Positions 50,596-60,375 of a DNA stretch of 64,000 bases are shown here, one piece after another. Where the stretch lies: contig CANGHH010000001.1 in assembly GCA_947453725.1 (NCBI GenBank), forward strand, positions 186,001 to 250,000. Reading direction: 5' to 3'. Under the pieces are notes generated by a model, which saw only the letters and a list, made by a program, of their open reading frames with translations, did not search any database and was not told the origin of the DNA. Source of the stretch: Betaproteobacteria bacterium. Lineage in GTDB: Bacteria; Pseudomonadota; Gammaproteobacteria; Burkholderiales; Burkholderiaceae_C. The number at the start of each line of letters is the position of its first letter. Within the stretch, counting starts at the first letter, position 1. A program made the position numbers and the translations under genes.

Positions 50596-51474
50596 TCAGA
50601 CCGCGGCCAGCTGCGCCGCGCCGGCGCCGAAGGCATAGCTGTCCATGCCCAGGTCGCCGAATTCCAGGCTGGCGTGGATGCGCTCGGCCGGCCCGGCGCC
50701 GGGGTGGCTGCCGACACCGGCACCGGCGGCCACGAAGAAGGGCAGCAGGTGCTCGTCGCTGGGGTGCATCAGCGCGGCGTGCGGGGCCTGTGCGCGGTAG
50801 TCCAGCAGGGCCGGCCAGTCGGCGGCGGCCACCCGGGTGGCGAACCAGTCGCGGAAGGCCTGGCTCTCGGGCGTGGCGGCGCGGTCCACCGGCTGCAGGC
50901 CGCCGCCGCCGAAGACGCGGCGCAGGTTGTGCGTGATGGCGCCGCTGCCGACGATCAGCACGCCTTCGTCTGCCAGCGGCGCCAGCGCCGCGCCCAGGGC
51001 GTAGAGCTGCGCGGGTGTCCAATGCGGCGGCCAGCCCAGCGGCAGCACCGGGACGCTGGCGTCGGGGAAGACATAGCGCAGCGGCGTCCAGATGCCATGG
51101 TCCAGCCCGCCCTCGTCGACGCGGTGCACGGGAATGCCGGCGGCCTGCAGCAGCGCCGCCACGCGGGTGGCCAGCTCGGGGGCGCCGGGGGCGTCGTAGC
51201 GCAGCCGGTTCAGCCGCGGGTCGAAGCCGCCGAAGTCGTAGACCGCCTGGTGCTGGCGGGCCGCCAGCAGCACCGGTTCGCGCGTCAGGGTGTGCGCCGA
51301 AGCCACCAGGATGGCCCTCGGACGCCCGAAGGCGGCGGCGATGGCCGGACCCAGCCGCTGCATGAAGGCGCCGGCCGCACGCGGCTCCAGCGCGATCATC
51401 GGCGAGCCGTGCGACAGGAACAGCGACGGCAGGCGCCGCGGGGGGTGGTTCGTGGGCTGGGGCAGGGTGTTCAT
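50596..51474 (-). CDS. ygiD: Extradiol dioxygenase of the YgiD/DODA (LigB) family
   Basis: 292 residues; ATG 51474 is chosen from the family-like PRRLPSLFLSHGSPM start. Metal-site His residues appear in FLSHGSPM, ASAH, GLDHGIWTPLRY and HPSDEHLLPF. The family opens DOPA and other catechols at the 4,5 bond; the physiological substrate in bacteria is unclear. Confidence 0.87.
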   Translation of the reverse strand: MNTLPQPTNHPPRRLPSLFLSHGSPMIALEPRAAGAFMQRLGPAIAAAFGRPRAILVASAHTLTREPVLLAARQHQAVYDFGGFDPRLNRLRYDAPGAPELATRVAALLQAAGIPVHRVDEGGLDHGIWTPLRYVFPDASVPVLPLGWPPHWTPAQLYALGAALAPLADEGVLIVGSGAITHNLRRVFGGGGLQPVDRAATPESQAFRDWFATRVAAADWPALLDYRAQAPHAALMHPSDEHLLPFFVAAGAGVGSHPGAGPAERIHASLEFGDLGMDSYAFGAGAAQLAAV

Positions 51475-51564
51475 GCGCCATTGAAGCACCGCCGGCTGAG
51501 CCTGGGCTTCAGCCGACTTGCACGCAGCGAACGAATACGCGGCGCCGGCGCGCCCGTTGGGGGC

Positions 51565-52758
51565 TCAGCGGGGCCGGGCCAGCCACTGTTCGGCGATGCG
51601 CACCCAGGCCGTCGCGCCCAGCGGGATCAGGTCGTCGTTGAAGTCGTAGCTCGGGTTGTGCAGCATGCAGGGCCCCAGGCCGTGGCCGCCTTCGCGGTGG
51701 GCGCCGTCGCCGTTGCCGATCATGAAATAACAGCCCGGCTTGGCCTGCAGGAAGAAGCTGAAGTCTTCGGCGCCCATCGTCGGCTGGAAGGGCGTGACCT
51801 TCTCGGCACCGACCACGCCGGCCAGCACGCCCTTGACGAAATCGGTCTCGGCCGCGTGGTTGACGGTCGGCGGGTAGTTGCGGCCGAAGTGGAAATCGCA
51901 GGTCGCGCCGAAGGCCGCGCAGGTGTGCTCGGCCACGGTCCTCATGCGCGCCTCGATCAGGTCCAGCGTCTCGAGGCTGAAGGTGCGCACGGTGCCGCGG
52001 ATCTGGCAGGCGTCGGGCACCACGTTCAGCGCTTCGCCGCCGTGGATCATGGTCACGCTGATCACGCCCGGGTCGACCGGGTTGCGGTTGCGCGTGATGA
52101 TGGTCTGGAAGGCCATCACCATCTGGCAGGCCACCGGCATCGGGTCGACGCCCAGGTGGGGCAGTGCGGCGTGGCTGCCCTTGCCGCGCACGGTGATGGT
52201 GAATTCATTGCTGCTGGCCATCATCGGGCCGGGGCTGACGGCGAACTGGCCGACGGCCATGCCGGGCCAGTTGTGGGCGCCGAAGATGGCCTCCATCGGG
52301 AACTTCTCGAACAGGCCGTCCTTGATCATCTCGCGGGCGCCGCCGCCGCCTTCCTCGGCCGGCTGGAAGACCAGGTAGACGGTGCCGTCGAATTGGCGGT
52401 TCGTGCTCAGGTGCTTGGCTGCCGCCAGCAGCATCGCGGTGTGGCCGTCGTGGCCGCAGGCGTGCATCTTGCCGGGGTGCTGGCTCGCATGCGCGAAGGT
52501 GTTGTGCTCGGTCATCGGCAGCGCGTCGATGTCGGCGCGCAGCCCGACAGCGCGGCTGGAGCTGCCGTTCCGGACGATGCCGACCACGCCCGTCGTGCCC
52601 AGGCCGCGGTGGACGGGGATGCCCCAGTCGGTCAGCGCTTTGGCGATGAGGTCGGCGGTGCGGACTTCCTGGAAGCACAGCTCGGGGTGGGCGTGGATGT
52701 CGCGGCGGATGGCGGTGACGGCGGCCACGTCGGCCAGGATGGGTTCGATCAGCTGCAT
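51565..52758 (-). CDS. M20 family amidohydrolase (hippurate hydrolase/aminoacylase type)
   Basis: 397 residues. Metal site motifs are MHACGHDGHTAMLL, PAEEGGGGAREM and the C-terminal MGAEDFSFFLQ; the inserted lid domain has GKGSHAALPHLGVDP. It removes N-acyl groups from amino acids or related amides in the cytoplasm. It is divergent from the molybdopterin oxidoreductase gene with a 76-base gap. Confidence 0.9.
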   Translation of the reverse strand: MQLIEPILADVAAVTAIRRDIHAHPELCFQEVRTADLIAKALTDWGIPVHRGLGTTGVVGIVRNGSSSRAVGLRADIDALPMTEHNTFAHASQHPGKMHACGHDGHTAMLLAAAKHLSTNRQFDGTVYLVFQPAEEGGGGAREMIKDGLFEKFPMEAIFGAHNWPGMAVGQFAVSPGPMMASSNEFTITVRGKGSHAALPHLGVDPMPVACQMVMAFQTIITRNRNPVDPGVISVTMIHGGEALNVVPDACQIRGTVRTFSLETLDLIEARMRTVAEHTCAAFGATCDFHFGRNYPPTVNHAAETDFVKGVLAGVVGAEKVTPFQPTMGAEDFSFFLQAKPGCYFMIGNGDGAHREGGHGLGPCMLHNPSYDFNDDLIPLGATAWVRIAEQWLARPR

Positions 52759-52834
52759 GCGGGGCTCCGGGCAGGGGTGTGGGGCATCTTAGCCGCGGCG
52801 TCAGCGGCGCGCAGGGGTGTGGCACATTGCGCGG

Positions 52835-54922
52835 ATGACCATCCCGATCGCCGCCCGTGTTGCCGCCCCTGTTGCCGCTACCCCTGGCGCCAGCCACGTC
52901 GTCCGCGGCGCCTGCCCGCACGACTGCCCCGACACCTGCGCCTTGCGCATCACCGTCGAGGACGGCCGCGTCACCCGGGTGGCCGGCGACCCCGACCACC
53001 CGCCGACGCATGGCGCGCTGTGCACCAAGGTCAGCCGCTACCCCGAACGCACCTACAGCCCCGAACGCGTGCTGACGCCGCTGAAACGCGTCGGCCGCAA
53101 GGGCGAAGGCCGTTTCGAGCCGGTTGGCTGGGACGAGGCGCTGGACGCCATCGCCACCCAGCTGCAGGCCATCGCGGCGCGCGATGCGCAAGCCATCCTG
53201 CCCTACAGCTACGCCGGCACCATGGGCCTGGTGCAGGGCGACGGCATGGCCGCGCGCTTCTTCCACAAGATCGGCGCCAGCCTGCTTGACCGCACCATCT
53301 GCGCCAGCGCCGGCGGCGACGCGCTGGCCGCCACCTACGGGGGCAAGCTCGGCATGCATGTCGAGCACTTCGCCGAGAGCCGGCTGATCCTGATCTGGGG
53401 CAGCAACCCGATCACCAGCAGCGTCCATTTCTGGACCTTCGCGCAGCAGGCCAAACGCCGCGGCGCGAAGCTGGTCTGCATCGACCCGCGGCGCACCGAC
53501 ACCGCCGACAAATGCCACCAGCACATCGCCCTGCTGCCGGGCACCGACGGCGCGCTGGCGCTGGGGCTGATGAACGAGCTGATCGCCCAGGACAGCCTGG
53601 ACCACGACTACCTGGCGCGCCATGTCGACGGCTGGCCGGCGCTGCGCGAACGCGCGCTGGCGTGGCCGGCCGAACGTGCGGCGGCCGTCTGCGGCATCAG
53701 CGTTGAAGAAATCCGCGGCCTGGCGCGCGATTACGGCGCCACCCAGCCGGCCGCCATCCGCCTCAATTACGGCATGCAGCGGGTGCGCGGCGGCGGCAGC
53801 GCGGTGCGCCTGATCGCGATGCTGCCCTGCCTGGTCGGCGCCTGGCGCCACCGCGCCGGCGGGCTGCTGCTGTCGGCCTCGGGCTGGTTCAAGCCGGTGC
53901 TGAACAGCGCCTGGCTGCAGCGGCCGGATCTGCTGGCCGGCCACCAGCCGCGCACGATCAACATGTCGACCATCGGCGACGACCTGCTGCGCGAGGCCTC
54001 GCCGGCCTTCGGCCCGAAGATCGAAGCCCTCGTGGTCTACAACAGCAACCCGGTGGCGGTGGCACCCGAAAGCGCCAAGGTGGCCGCCGGCTTCGCGCGC
54101 GAAGACCTGTTCACCGTGGTGCTCGAGCATTTCCTGACCGATACCGCCGACCACGCCGACTACGTGCTGCCGGCCACCACCCAGCTGGAGCACTGGGACG
54201 CCCACATGGCCTACGGTCACAGCTACGCGTTGCTGAACCAGCCGGCGGTGGCGCCGGTCGGGCAGGCGCGATCGAACGCCGAGATCTTCCGCGCGCTGGC
54301 GGCCCGGATGGGCTTCGACGAGGCCTGCTTCAGCGACAGCGACGAGGCCATGGCGCACGGCGCTTTCGACCCCGCGCAGGCCGACCCGGGCGAACTGGCG
54401 ACGCGCGGCTGGGCCAAGCTGAACATCGCTGAAGCGCCTTTCGCCGACGGCGGTTTCCACACGCCGAACGGCAAGGCCCAGGCCGACCCGCCCGGTCTGG
54501 GCGTGGCCGACCACGTGCCGAATTACGAGAGCCTGCAGTCGAGCCCCGGACTGGCCGCGCGCTACCCGCTGGCGATGATCTCGCCGCCGGCTCGCAACTT
54601 CCTCAACAGCAGCTTCGTCAACGTCGCCAGCCTGCGTGCCAGCGAAGGCGAACCGCTGCTGGAAGTCCACCCGCAGGACGCTGCGGCGCGCGGCATCGCC
54701 GACGGCGCGGTGGTGCGCGTCTTCAACGACCGCGGCAGCTACCGCTGCAAGGCGCAGGTCACCGACCGTGCCCGCGCCGGCGTCGTCGTGGGCCTGGGCG
54801 TCTGGTGGCGCAAGTTCGGTCTGGCTGGCACCAACGTCAACGAATTGACCCACCAGCGCCTGACGGACCTGGGCCGCGCGCCCACGTTCTACGACTGCCT
54901 GGTCGAGGTGCAGGCGGCTTGA
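52835..54922 (+). CDS. Molybdopterin oxidoreductase (DMSO reductase superfamily, COG0243)
   Basis: 695 residues. The N-terminal [4Fe-4S] motif reads CPHDCPDTC with a fourth Cys in GALCTKVSRYPER. The Mo/W-bis-MGD domain follows (RTICASAGGDALAATYG, possibly with the Cys ligand, and LILIWGSNPITSS), and the C-terminal dinucleotide-binding domain contains SPPARNFLNSSF. There is no Tat signal, so it is cytoplasmic, and no electron-transfer or membrane subunit gene is adjacent. The substrate is unknown. ATG 52835 is preferred over GTG 52817. Confidence 0.88.
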   Translation: MTIPIAARVAAPVAATPGASHVVRGACPHDCPDTCALRITVEDGRVTRVAGDPDHPPTHGALCTKVSRYPERTYSPERVLTPLKRVGRKGEGRFEPVGWDEALDAIATQLQAIAARDAQAILPYSYAGTMGLVQGDGMAARFFHKIGASLLDRTICASAGGDALAATYGGKLGMHVEHFAESRLILIWGSNPITSSVHFWTFAQQAKRRGAKLVCIDPRRTDTADKCHQHIALLPGTDGALALGLMNELIAQDSLDHDYLARHVDGWPALRERALAWPAERAAAVCGISVEEIRGLARDYGATQPAAIRLNYGMQRVRGGGSAVRLIAMLPCLVGAWRHRAGGLLLSASGWFKPVLNSAWLQRPDLLAGHQPRTINMSTIGDDLLREASPAFGPKIEALVVYNSNPVAVAPESAKVAAGFAREDLFTVVLEHFLTDTADHADYVLPATTQLEHWDAHMAYGHSYALLNQPAVAPVGQARSNAEIFRALAARMGFDEACFSDSDEAMAHGAFDPAQADPGELATRGWAKLNIAEAPFADGGFHTPNGKAQADPPGLGVADHVPNYESLQSSPGLAARYPLAMISPPARNFLNSSFVNVASLRASEGEPLLEVHPQDAAARGIADGAVVRVFNDRGSYRCKAQVTDRARAGVVVGLGVWWRKFGLAGTNVNELTHQRLTDLGRAPTFYDCLVEVQAA

Positions 54923-54926
54923 GGCG

Positions 54927-56042
54927 GTGGGCCGCCGCCGCTGGACGACGGGGCTGATGGCCGCCGCCATCGCGGGCGGCCTGCTGGGCAGCGCGCTGCT
55001 GGCCGCTGCCGCCGTCTGCCTGAGCAGTGGCTGCAGCACGGTGGACGCTTTGGGGTACTACGCGCAGGCGGCCGGCGGCCATCTCGAGCTGCTGCAGCGC
55101 GCGCGGCCGGTGGCCGACGCCGTCGCCGACCCGGCGACGCCGCCCGCGCTGCGTGAGCGCCTGCAACTCAGCCAGCGCCTGCGCGACTTTGCGGTCGGCG
55201 AGCTGAAGCTGCCCGACAACCGCAGCTACCGCCGCTATGCCGACCTGCAGCGCGAAGCGGTGGTCTGGAACGTGGTCGCCGCGCCGGCGCTGTCGCTGAC
55301 GCTGAAGACCTGGTGCTTTCCGGTGATGGGCTGCGTGGGCTACCGCGGCTATTTCAAGCGCGAAGACGCCGACGCGCTGGCCGCGCAACTGCGGGCCGAG
55401 GGCCTGGAGGTCAGCGTCTACGGCGTACCGGCCTACAGCACGCTGGGTTGGAGTGACTGGGTCGGCGGCGACCCGCTGCTGAGCACCTTCATCGGCTGGC
55501 CCGAAGGCGCGCTGGCGCAACTCGTCTTCCACGAACTGACCCACCAGGTGGCCTATGCGGCCGACGACACCACCTTCAACGAAAGCTTCGCGGTGGCGGT
55601 CGAGCGCATCGGCAGCCGGCGCTGGCTGGAGGCGCACGCCAGCCCCGGCGTGCGTGCAGCCCAGGCCGCCGCCGAGGCCCGCCGCGAAGACTTCCGCGCG
55701 CTGACGCTGCGCTACCGCGGCCTGCTGCAAGCGGTCTACGCGGGCCCGGCCGATGCCGCGGCGCAGGCCGAACGCAAGGCCGCGCTGATGGCCGCGCTGC
55801 GTGCCGACCACGCCGCGCTGAAGGCCGGACCCTGGCAGGGCTACGCCGGCTACGACGGCTGGTTCGCCCGGGCCAACAATGCCAGCTTGGGCGTGCTGGC
55901 CGCCTACAACGAACTGGTGCCCGAATTCGAAAACCTGTTCCGCTCCCAGGCCGGCGACTTCCAGCGCTTCTATGCCGAAGTGCAGCGCCTGGCCGCCCTG
56001 TCCAAGGACCAGCGCCGCGCGCGTCTGGCCGCACCCGACTGA
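54927..56042 (+). CDS. Putative aminopeptidase lipoprotein (COG4324)
   Basis: 371 residues from GTG 54927. The N-terminal helix (about 9-31) and lipobox LSSGC (C36) predict a lipoprotein. The zincin motif is FHELTHQVAYAADDTTFNES, i.e. HExxH with a downstream Glu. This matches the predicted aminopeptidase family of COG4324. It starts 4 bases after the molybdopterin enzyme gene. Confidence 0.85.
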   Translation: MGRRRWTTGLMAAAIAGGLLGSALLAAAAVCLSSGCSTVDALGYYAQAAGGHLELLQRARPVADAVADPATPPALRERLQLSQRLRDFAVGELKLPDNRSYRRYADLQREAVVWNVVAAPALSLTLKTWCFPVMGCVGYRGYFKREDADALAAQLRAEGLEVSVYGVPAYSTLGWSDWVGGDPLLSTFIGWPEGALAQLVFHELTHQVAYAADDTTFNESFAVAVERIGSRRWLEAHASPGVRAAQAAAEARREDFRALTLRYRGLLQAVYAGPADAAAQAERKAALMAALRADHAALKAGPWQGYAGYDGWFARANNASLGVLAAYNELVPEFENLFRSQAGDFQRFYAEVQRLAALSKDQRRARLAAPD

Positions 56043-56070
56043 CTGCAAGACCGAAACCGGAGACCCCGCC

Positions 56071-56403
56071 ATGGCCGACATCCACATCCACCGTGATCAC
56101 GCGCTGGGCCTTGAACGGGCGCGCCAGATCGCCTGGTCCTGGGCCGAGCAGGTGGAAGCCGAATTCGGCATGGACTGCAGCGTGCTCGAAGGCGAGACCA
56201 GCGACACCGTCGAGTTCACGCGCAGCGGCGTCAAGGGCACCCTGATCGTCGCACCCGACCACTTCGAACTGCAGGCCAGGCTGGGCTTCCTGCTGGGCGC
56301 CTTCAGCAAGACCATCGAGGCCGAAATCACCAGGAACCTGGACGCGCTGCTGAGCCAGGATGCGCCGGAGTCCGGCGCGAAGAAGGCCAGTCGCAAGCCT
56401 TAG
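56071..56403 (+). CDS. Polyhydroxyalkanoic acid system family protein
   Basis: 110 residues, MADIHIHRDHALGLERARQI, with VEFTRSGVKGTLIVAPDHFE and LGFLLGAFSKTIEAEI, the pattern of the putative PHA-granule-region family found near phasin and PHA synthase genes. The role is not known in detail; no other pha genes are in the window. A perfect 32-base palindrome starts 28 bases after the stop and marks a drop in GC content. Confidence 0.82.
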   Translation: MADIHIHRDHALGLERARQIAWSWAEQVEAEFGMDCSVLEGETSDTVEFTRSGVKGTLIVAPDHFELQARLGFLLGAFSKTIEAEITRNLDALLSQDAPESGAKKASRKP

Positions 56404-56431
56404 GAAGCAGTTGCTCCGCTGTGCCCGCCAC

Positions 56432-56463
56432 CGGCCATGATGGAGAGCTCTCCATCATGGCCG
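56432..56463. repeat. 32-base perfect palindrome
   Basis: The 16 bases CGGCCATGATGGAGAG are followed immediately by their reverse complement CTCTCCATCATGGCCG, with no loop. It could be a terminator stem for the upstream gene, a protein-binding site or an insertion boundary. Its right arm begins a longer element related to 60839-60874. Confidence 0.75.
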
Positions 56464-56486
56464 CGTGTGTGAGGTCACGAACGGCC
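56453..56486 (+). repeat. Flanking repeat, left copy
   Basis: CATCATGGCCG, 16 intervening bases, then AACGGCC. The same two blocks in the same order and orientation, 18 bases apart, occur at 60839-60874, on the other side of the hybrid kinase gene. Confidence 0.5.
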
Positions 56487-56745
56487 GCTTCGTAGAGGCG
56501 ATACTTGAGAAGCCCCCGCCGGGCATCGGACAGGCTTGAAGAAGCCTGACGCCAGGACCGACTGCTTTCGGGTTCTACGTCTCCGAAGCCGCCCTTCGTG
56601 GCCACCGGGATCCTGAGGCGACCTTCGACGTCGCGATGGCGTTGCCGTATTGCTGTCATTGGGTCTGTCAGGGTCCGACGTATTGAGTACGCCTACTCGG
56701 CACGCGCAGCTTGCGCCATCGCACCCAAGCACCTCGACACGGGCT

Positions 56746-59700
56746 TCAATCCCCCAGCACCGACTCCAGGGAGGCCGAGAGCCCTTGGATCGCCTCGCTC
56801 AAGGCGTGCCCTTCATCGACGAGCGACGTTACCGCTGCCCCTGAATCAAGTCGAGACTCGAAGGCGTCGATCTTTTGCAGTAGAAGTCCGGCACCGATGG
56901 CTGCACAAGCGCCACGCAAGGAGTGGCAGGCAGCACGCCATTTCGCTTTGGAGTCGGCGTCATCGACATCCATTTGAAGGAGGGACGCATCGCCTCTTCG
57001 GTAGGTATCGACAAAGAGCCCGAGGACGCGCCGCAGCACTTCTTCCTTGCCGCGCACACGTTCCAGCGCGCCGGCCACGTCCAGGCTGGGCACAGCCGCC
57101 AGACGCTGCTGCAAGGGGCGCGTGTCCGCGACCTGCATGGGATGGGCGCCCGCCGCGTTGGCCTCGCTTTCGACCTTGCTGGCCTGCAGCGGCAACCAGC
57201 GTAGCAGCGTGACATAGAGGAGATCCGGGCTCACCGGCTTGGCGACGTGGTCGTTCATCCCCGCCGCCAGGCAGGCGGCGCGGTCCTCGCCGAAGGCGTT
57301 TGCCGTCATCGCGATGATCGGCACCCCGAGACCGACGCGCTCGCGGATCGCACGGGTGGCGACCAGCCCATCCATGTGCGGCATCTGCACGTCCATCAGG
57401 ATCGCGTCGTAGTGGCGGGACTGCGCCAGCTCCAGCGCGCGTTGGCCATCGTCTGCGACCTCGACCACCAGCCCGCTCGAACGAAGAAGTTCCTGCGCGA
57501 TCTCCTGATTGATCGGATTGTCTTCAGCGAGCAGCACCCGCTGGCCGGCGTGACGGTGACGAAGTTCGTTCTCAGCAGAGTTCGCCGCCCGCAGCCCTCG
57601 GTCGACAAGTCCAAGCTGCGGACGCAACAGGCGCGAAAGCGAGTCGTTCAACATCGACGCCGTGATCGGTTTGACCAGCACCATGTTGTAGTCGACGCTG
57701 CGGGCCTGCTGCCGCATGGCCGTCTCGTCAAATGCCGTGACCAGGATGGCTGGTGGCACGCCAGCGCCCAGCAGATTGCGCAGTTGACGCAGCGTCTCGA
57801 TGCCATCGAGCGGCGCCATGCGCCAGTCGATGATCATCGCGTCGTAGGGCCGACCGCCTGCAATTTCGGCAGCCGCGCGTTGCAGTGCCGCAGGGCCGCT
57901 TCCCTCCTCATGCACCACCAGGCCGAGCAATCGCAGCTGGTCGGCCAGCGCCTGCAGCGCCTCAGGCAGGTCGTCGACCAGCAACACCCGAAGGCCTTCC
58001 AAGGGGACTGGCGCGGCGTGGTCGCCGGCCTGTGCCGCGCGGGCCAGCCGGGCCGTGAACCAGAAGGTGCTGCCCTGGCCCGGCGTGCTGACCAAGCCCA
58101 CCTCGCCGCCCATCATCGCGGCCAGGTGTCGCGTCAGCGCCAGCCCGAGGCCGGTGCCGCCGTGGCGACGCGTGGTCGAACTGTCCGCCTGCTCGAAGGC
58201 CTCGAACAGCACGGCCTGGCGTTCCGGGGCGATGCCTTCACCCGTGTCCTGGACCTCGAAGCGCACCACCAGCGCTTCGGCGGTCTCGCGCAGCACCTCG
58301 CCGCGCAGGCGCACCCAGCCGCTGGCGGTGAACTTCACCGCATTGGACAGCAGGTTGATCAAGGCCTGCGAAAGGCGGGTCGGATCGCCGCGCAGGCGCG
58401 CGGGAAGGTGGTCGGTGTCCAGCACCAGCTCAAGGCCCTTGTCTCGCGCCCGGCCGTTGACCATCTCAAAGACGCCGGACAACAAGGTGTCCAGCGAGAA
58501 CTCGATGTCCTCGAGCGTCATCTTGCCGGCCTCGATCTTGGACAGATCGAGGATGTCGTTGAGCACCTGCAGCAGGTGGTGCGCAGCGTTGTCGACTTTC
58601 TCCAAGCGCTCGCGCTCGCGCGAATCGCGCGTGTCGCGCCGCATCAAGTGGGTCAGGCCGATGATGGCGTTCATCGGCGTCCGGATCTCGTGGCTCATGT
58701 TGGCAAGGAAGGCGCTCTTGGCGCGGTTCGCCGCAGCCTCCGAATCGCGTGCGATCGCCAACTCGTTCGTCCGTTCCAGAACACGCCGTTCCAGGTTGGC
58801 AGCAAGGTCCTGCAACGAAAGCTGGGCCCGAACCCGATCGGTGATGTCGACGATCACCACGATCACAGACGGCCCATGGATCGTCGGTTCCGGCGGATCG
58901 TAAGTCACCGCAAAGACGCGATCGCCCTCCCAGTTCGCACGACGTGGCACCGTCAACTCGTAGCTCACCGCGCTGCCAGCGAAGGCCAAGTCCAACTTGG
59001 GTCGGATCTGATCCTCGAACACCGCTGGCAATACATCGGCGATCCGCTTGCCGACGATCGCCGGTGATTCGAGGCCGAGGATTTCAGCGTAGGCTGCATT
59101 GGCAAAGACGTAGCGTCTGTTGCTGTCGGCCATCACCATGCCCACTCGGGCGCGGTCGGTCAGCGTGCTCAGCAGCGCCTCGCGTTCACGCAGCGCATGC
59201 TGGGTGCTCATTTGATCGGTGATGTCGATCAAGGTCGACAGGATCATGGTTTCGCCGCCGATCGAAAGCACTTGGGCGGAGAGCTGCGTCATGAACGGCA
59301 CGCCGGCACGGTTTCTGAATTCCTGCTCCCAGCTGTGCAACGCTTGGTGGGCCTGAAGCGCTTCGATGAAGCGTTGGGCATCCTGGGGGCTCGGCCACAT
59401 GAAGCGTGCGGATTGACCGATGATGTCCTCTCGACGCTCGGCAGTCATCGCAAGCCAGGTTTCGTTCACCTCGACCACACAACCATCTTCCAGGCGGGTC
59501 AGTGCGATGGCTGCAGGATTGTTCGAGAAGGCGATCTCGAACTTCTGCTGGGATAACCGCAGTGCTTCGCGCACTTGTATTCGCTCGGTGACATCGGCGA
59601 CGATGCCCGCGAGACTTTGGGGGCGCCCTTCTGAGTCGGAGTAGACACGGCCCTTGACCCAGAGCCAGTGAATCGACCCATCGGGCCATCGGACGCGGAA

Positions 59701-60375
59701 TTCGACATCGAGAATGCCATCAGCAACCTGCGCCTGTTGGATGCTCTCTTCGACGGCGTTGCGATCCATGGGATCGATCCTGGACATGAAGTCCGCGTAG
59801 CCCCACGGCGCATCGGCATCGTCGTCACCGAAGCACCGTGCGTGATGAAGGGAGCGACGCACGTTGCCCGTTGACAGGTCCAAGCGCCAGTCGCCAATCT
59901 CGGCCGATTGAAGTGCGAAGCCCAGTCGCTGCTCGCTTTGAACTGCTCGAAGCTCGGCCGCACGTTGCGCCGTCAGATCTCGCACCATCAGGACGAATGC
60001 AGGGGGCTCAATGGAGGCATGGAGCCGAAACGATGAGACCTCAGCATCGAAGGCCTCTGAGTTGAGACGATGCAGGCGAAGCTCACCGCGTGCAGTGCCT
60101 TTCGCTTCTCGCTCGGCCACCAGCTCTTGCACGCGTGGATCGGCGTCGTCGGCAAAAGCGGTAGGCCCCTGCGAGGCGCTGCGTTCACAGATCTCGCTTG
60201 CGGACCCGCCAAACAAGGCGCACGCCTCCGGATTGACTGCCCAGACGACCCCTGTCGGTCGCGTCAGCAGGACGGCATCTAGGCAAGCATCGAAAAGCCC
60301 GTGGAACAACGCCTGCACGTCGTGGTCGGTTAAGGGCTCGCCTGGTATCAAACCCAATCTTGCGAGATTTTCCAT
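56746..60375 (-). CDS. Hybrid sensor histidine kinase with four PAS domains, two receivers and HPt
   Basis: 1209 residues, no membrane helix, so cytoplasmic. Order: PAS at about 25-140, 145-270, 275-392 and 400-518; coiled coil to about 555; HisKA with MSHEIRTPMNAIIGL (H562); HATPase with NLLSNAVKF, DTGEGI and GGTGLGLAL; receiver 1 (about 795-915, D850 in IIDWRM); receiver 2 (about 945-1062, D995 in LMDVQMP); HPt (about 1110-1200, H1151 in HSLRG). It is a complete internal phosphorelay without a DNA-binding output. GGAGAG precedes the ATG. GC is lower than in neighbouring genes, and related repeats flank it, suggesting acquisition by transfer. Confidence 0.93.
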   Translation of the reverse strand: MENLARLGLIPGEPLTDHDVQALFHGLFDACLDAVLLTRPTGVVWAVNPEACALFGGSASEICERSASQGPTAFADDADPRVQELVAEREAKGTARGELRLHRLNSEAFDAEVSSFRLHASIEPPAFVLMVRDLTAQRAAELRAVQSEQRLGFALQSAEIGDWRLDLSTGNVRRSLHHARCFGDDDADAPWGYADFMSRIDPMDRNAVEESIQQAQVADGILDVEFRVRWPDGSIHWLWVKGRVYSDSEGRPQSLAGIVADVTERIQVREALRLSQQKFEIAFSNNPAAIALTRLEDGCVVEVNETWLAMTAERREDIIGQSARFMWPSPQDAQRFIEALQAHQALHSWEQEFRNRAGVPFMTQLSAQVLSIGGETMILSTLIDITDQMSTQHALREREALLSTLTDRARVGMVMADSNRRYVFANAAYAEILGLESPAIVGKRIADVLPAVFEDQIRPKLDLAFAGSAVSYELTVPRRANWEGDRVFAVTYDPPEPTIHGPSVIVVIVDITDRVRAQLSLQDLAANLERRVLERTNELAIARDSEAAANRAKSAFLANMSHEIRTPMNAIIGLTHLMRRDTRDSRERERLEKVDNAAHHLLQVLNDILDLSKIEAGKMTLEDIEFSLDTLLSGVFEMVNGRARDKGLELVLDTDHLPARLRGDPTRLSQALINLLSNAVKFTASGWVRLRGEVLRETAEALVVRFEVQDTGEGIAPERQAVLFEAFEQADSSTTRRHGGTGLGLALTRHLAAMMGGEVGLVSTPGQGSTFWFTARLARAAQAGDHAAPVPLEGLRVLLVDDLPEALQALADQLRLLGLVVHEEGSGPAALQRAAAEIAGGRPYDAMIIDWRMAPLDGIETLRQLRNLLGAGVPPAILVTAFDETAMRQQARSVDYNMVLVKPITASMLNDSLSRLLRPQLGLVDRGLRAANSAENELRHRHAGQRVLLAEDNPINQEIAQELLRSSGLVVEVADDGQRALELAQSRHYDAILMDVQMPHMDGLVATRAIRERVGLGVPIIAMTANAFGEDRAACLAAGMNDHVAKPVSPDLLYVTLLRWLPLQASKVESEANAAGAHPMQVADTRPLQQRLAAVPSLDVAGALERVRGKEEVLRRVLGLFVDTYRRGDASLLQMDVDDADSKAKWRAACHSLRGACAAIGAGLLLQKIDAFESRLDSGAAVTSLVDEGHALSEAIQGLSASLESVLGD

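Larger units (their letters stand above)
56404..56745. other. Non-coding, lower-GC stretch between the PHA gene and the hybrid kinase gene
   Basis: No convincing gene in any frame across 342 bases. It contains the palindrome 56432-56463 and the first copy of a repeat shared with 60839-60874. Codon-like periodicity and GC differ from the packed genes to the left, which suggests decayed or inserted DNA. Short frames here have no recognisable product. Confidence 0.6.
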
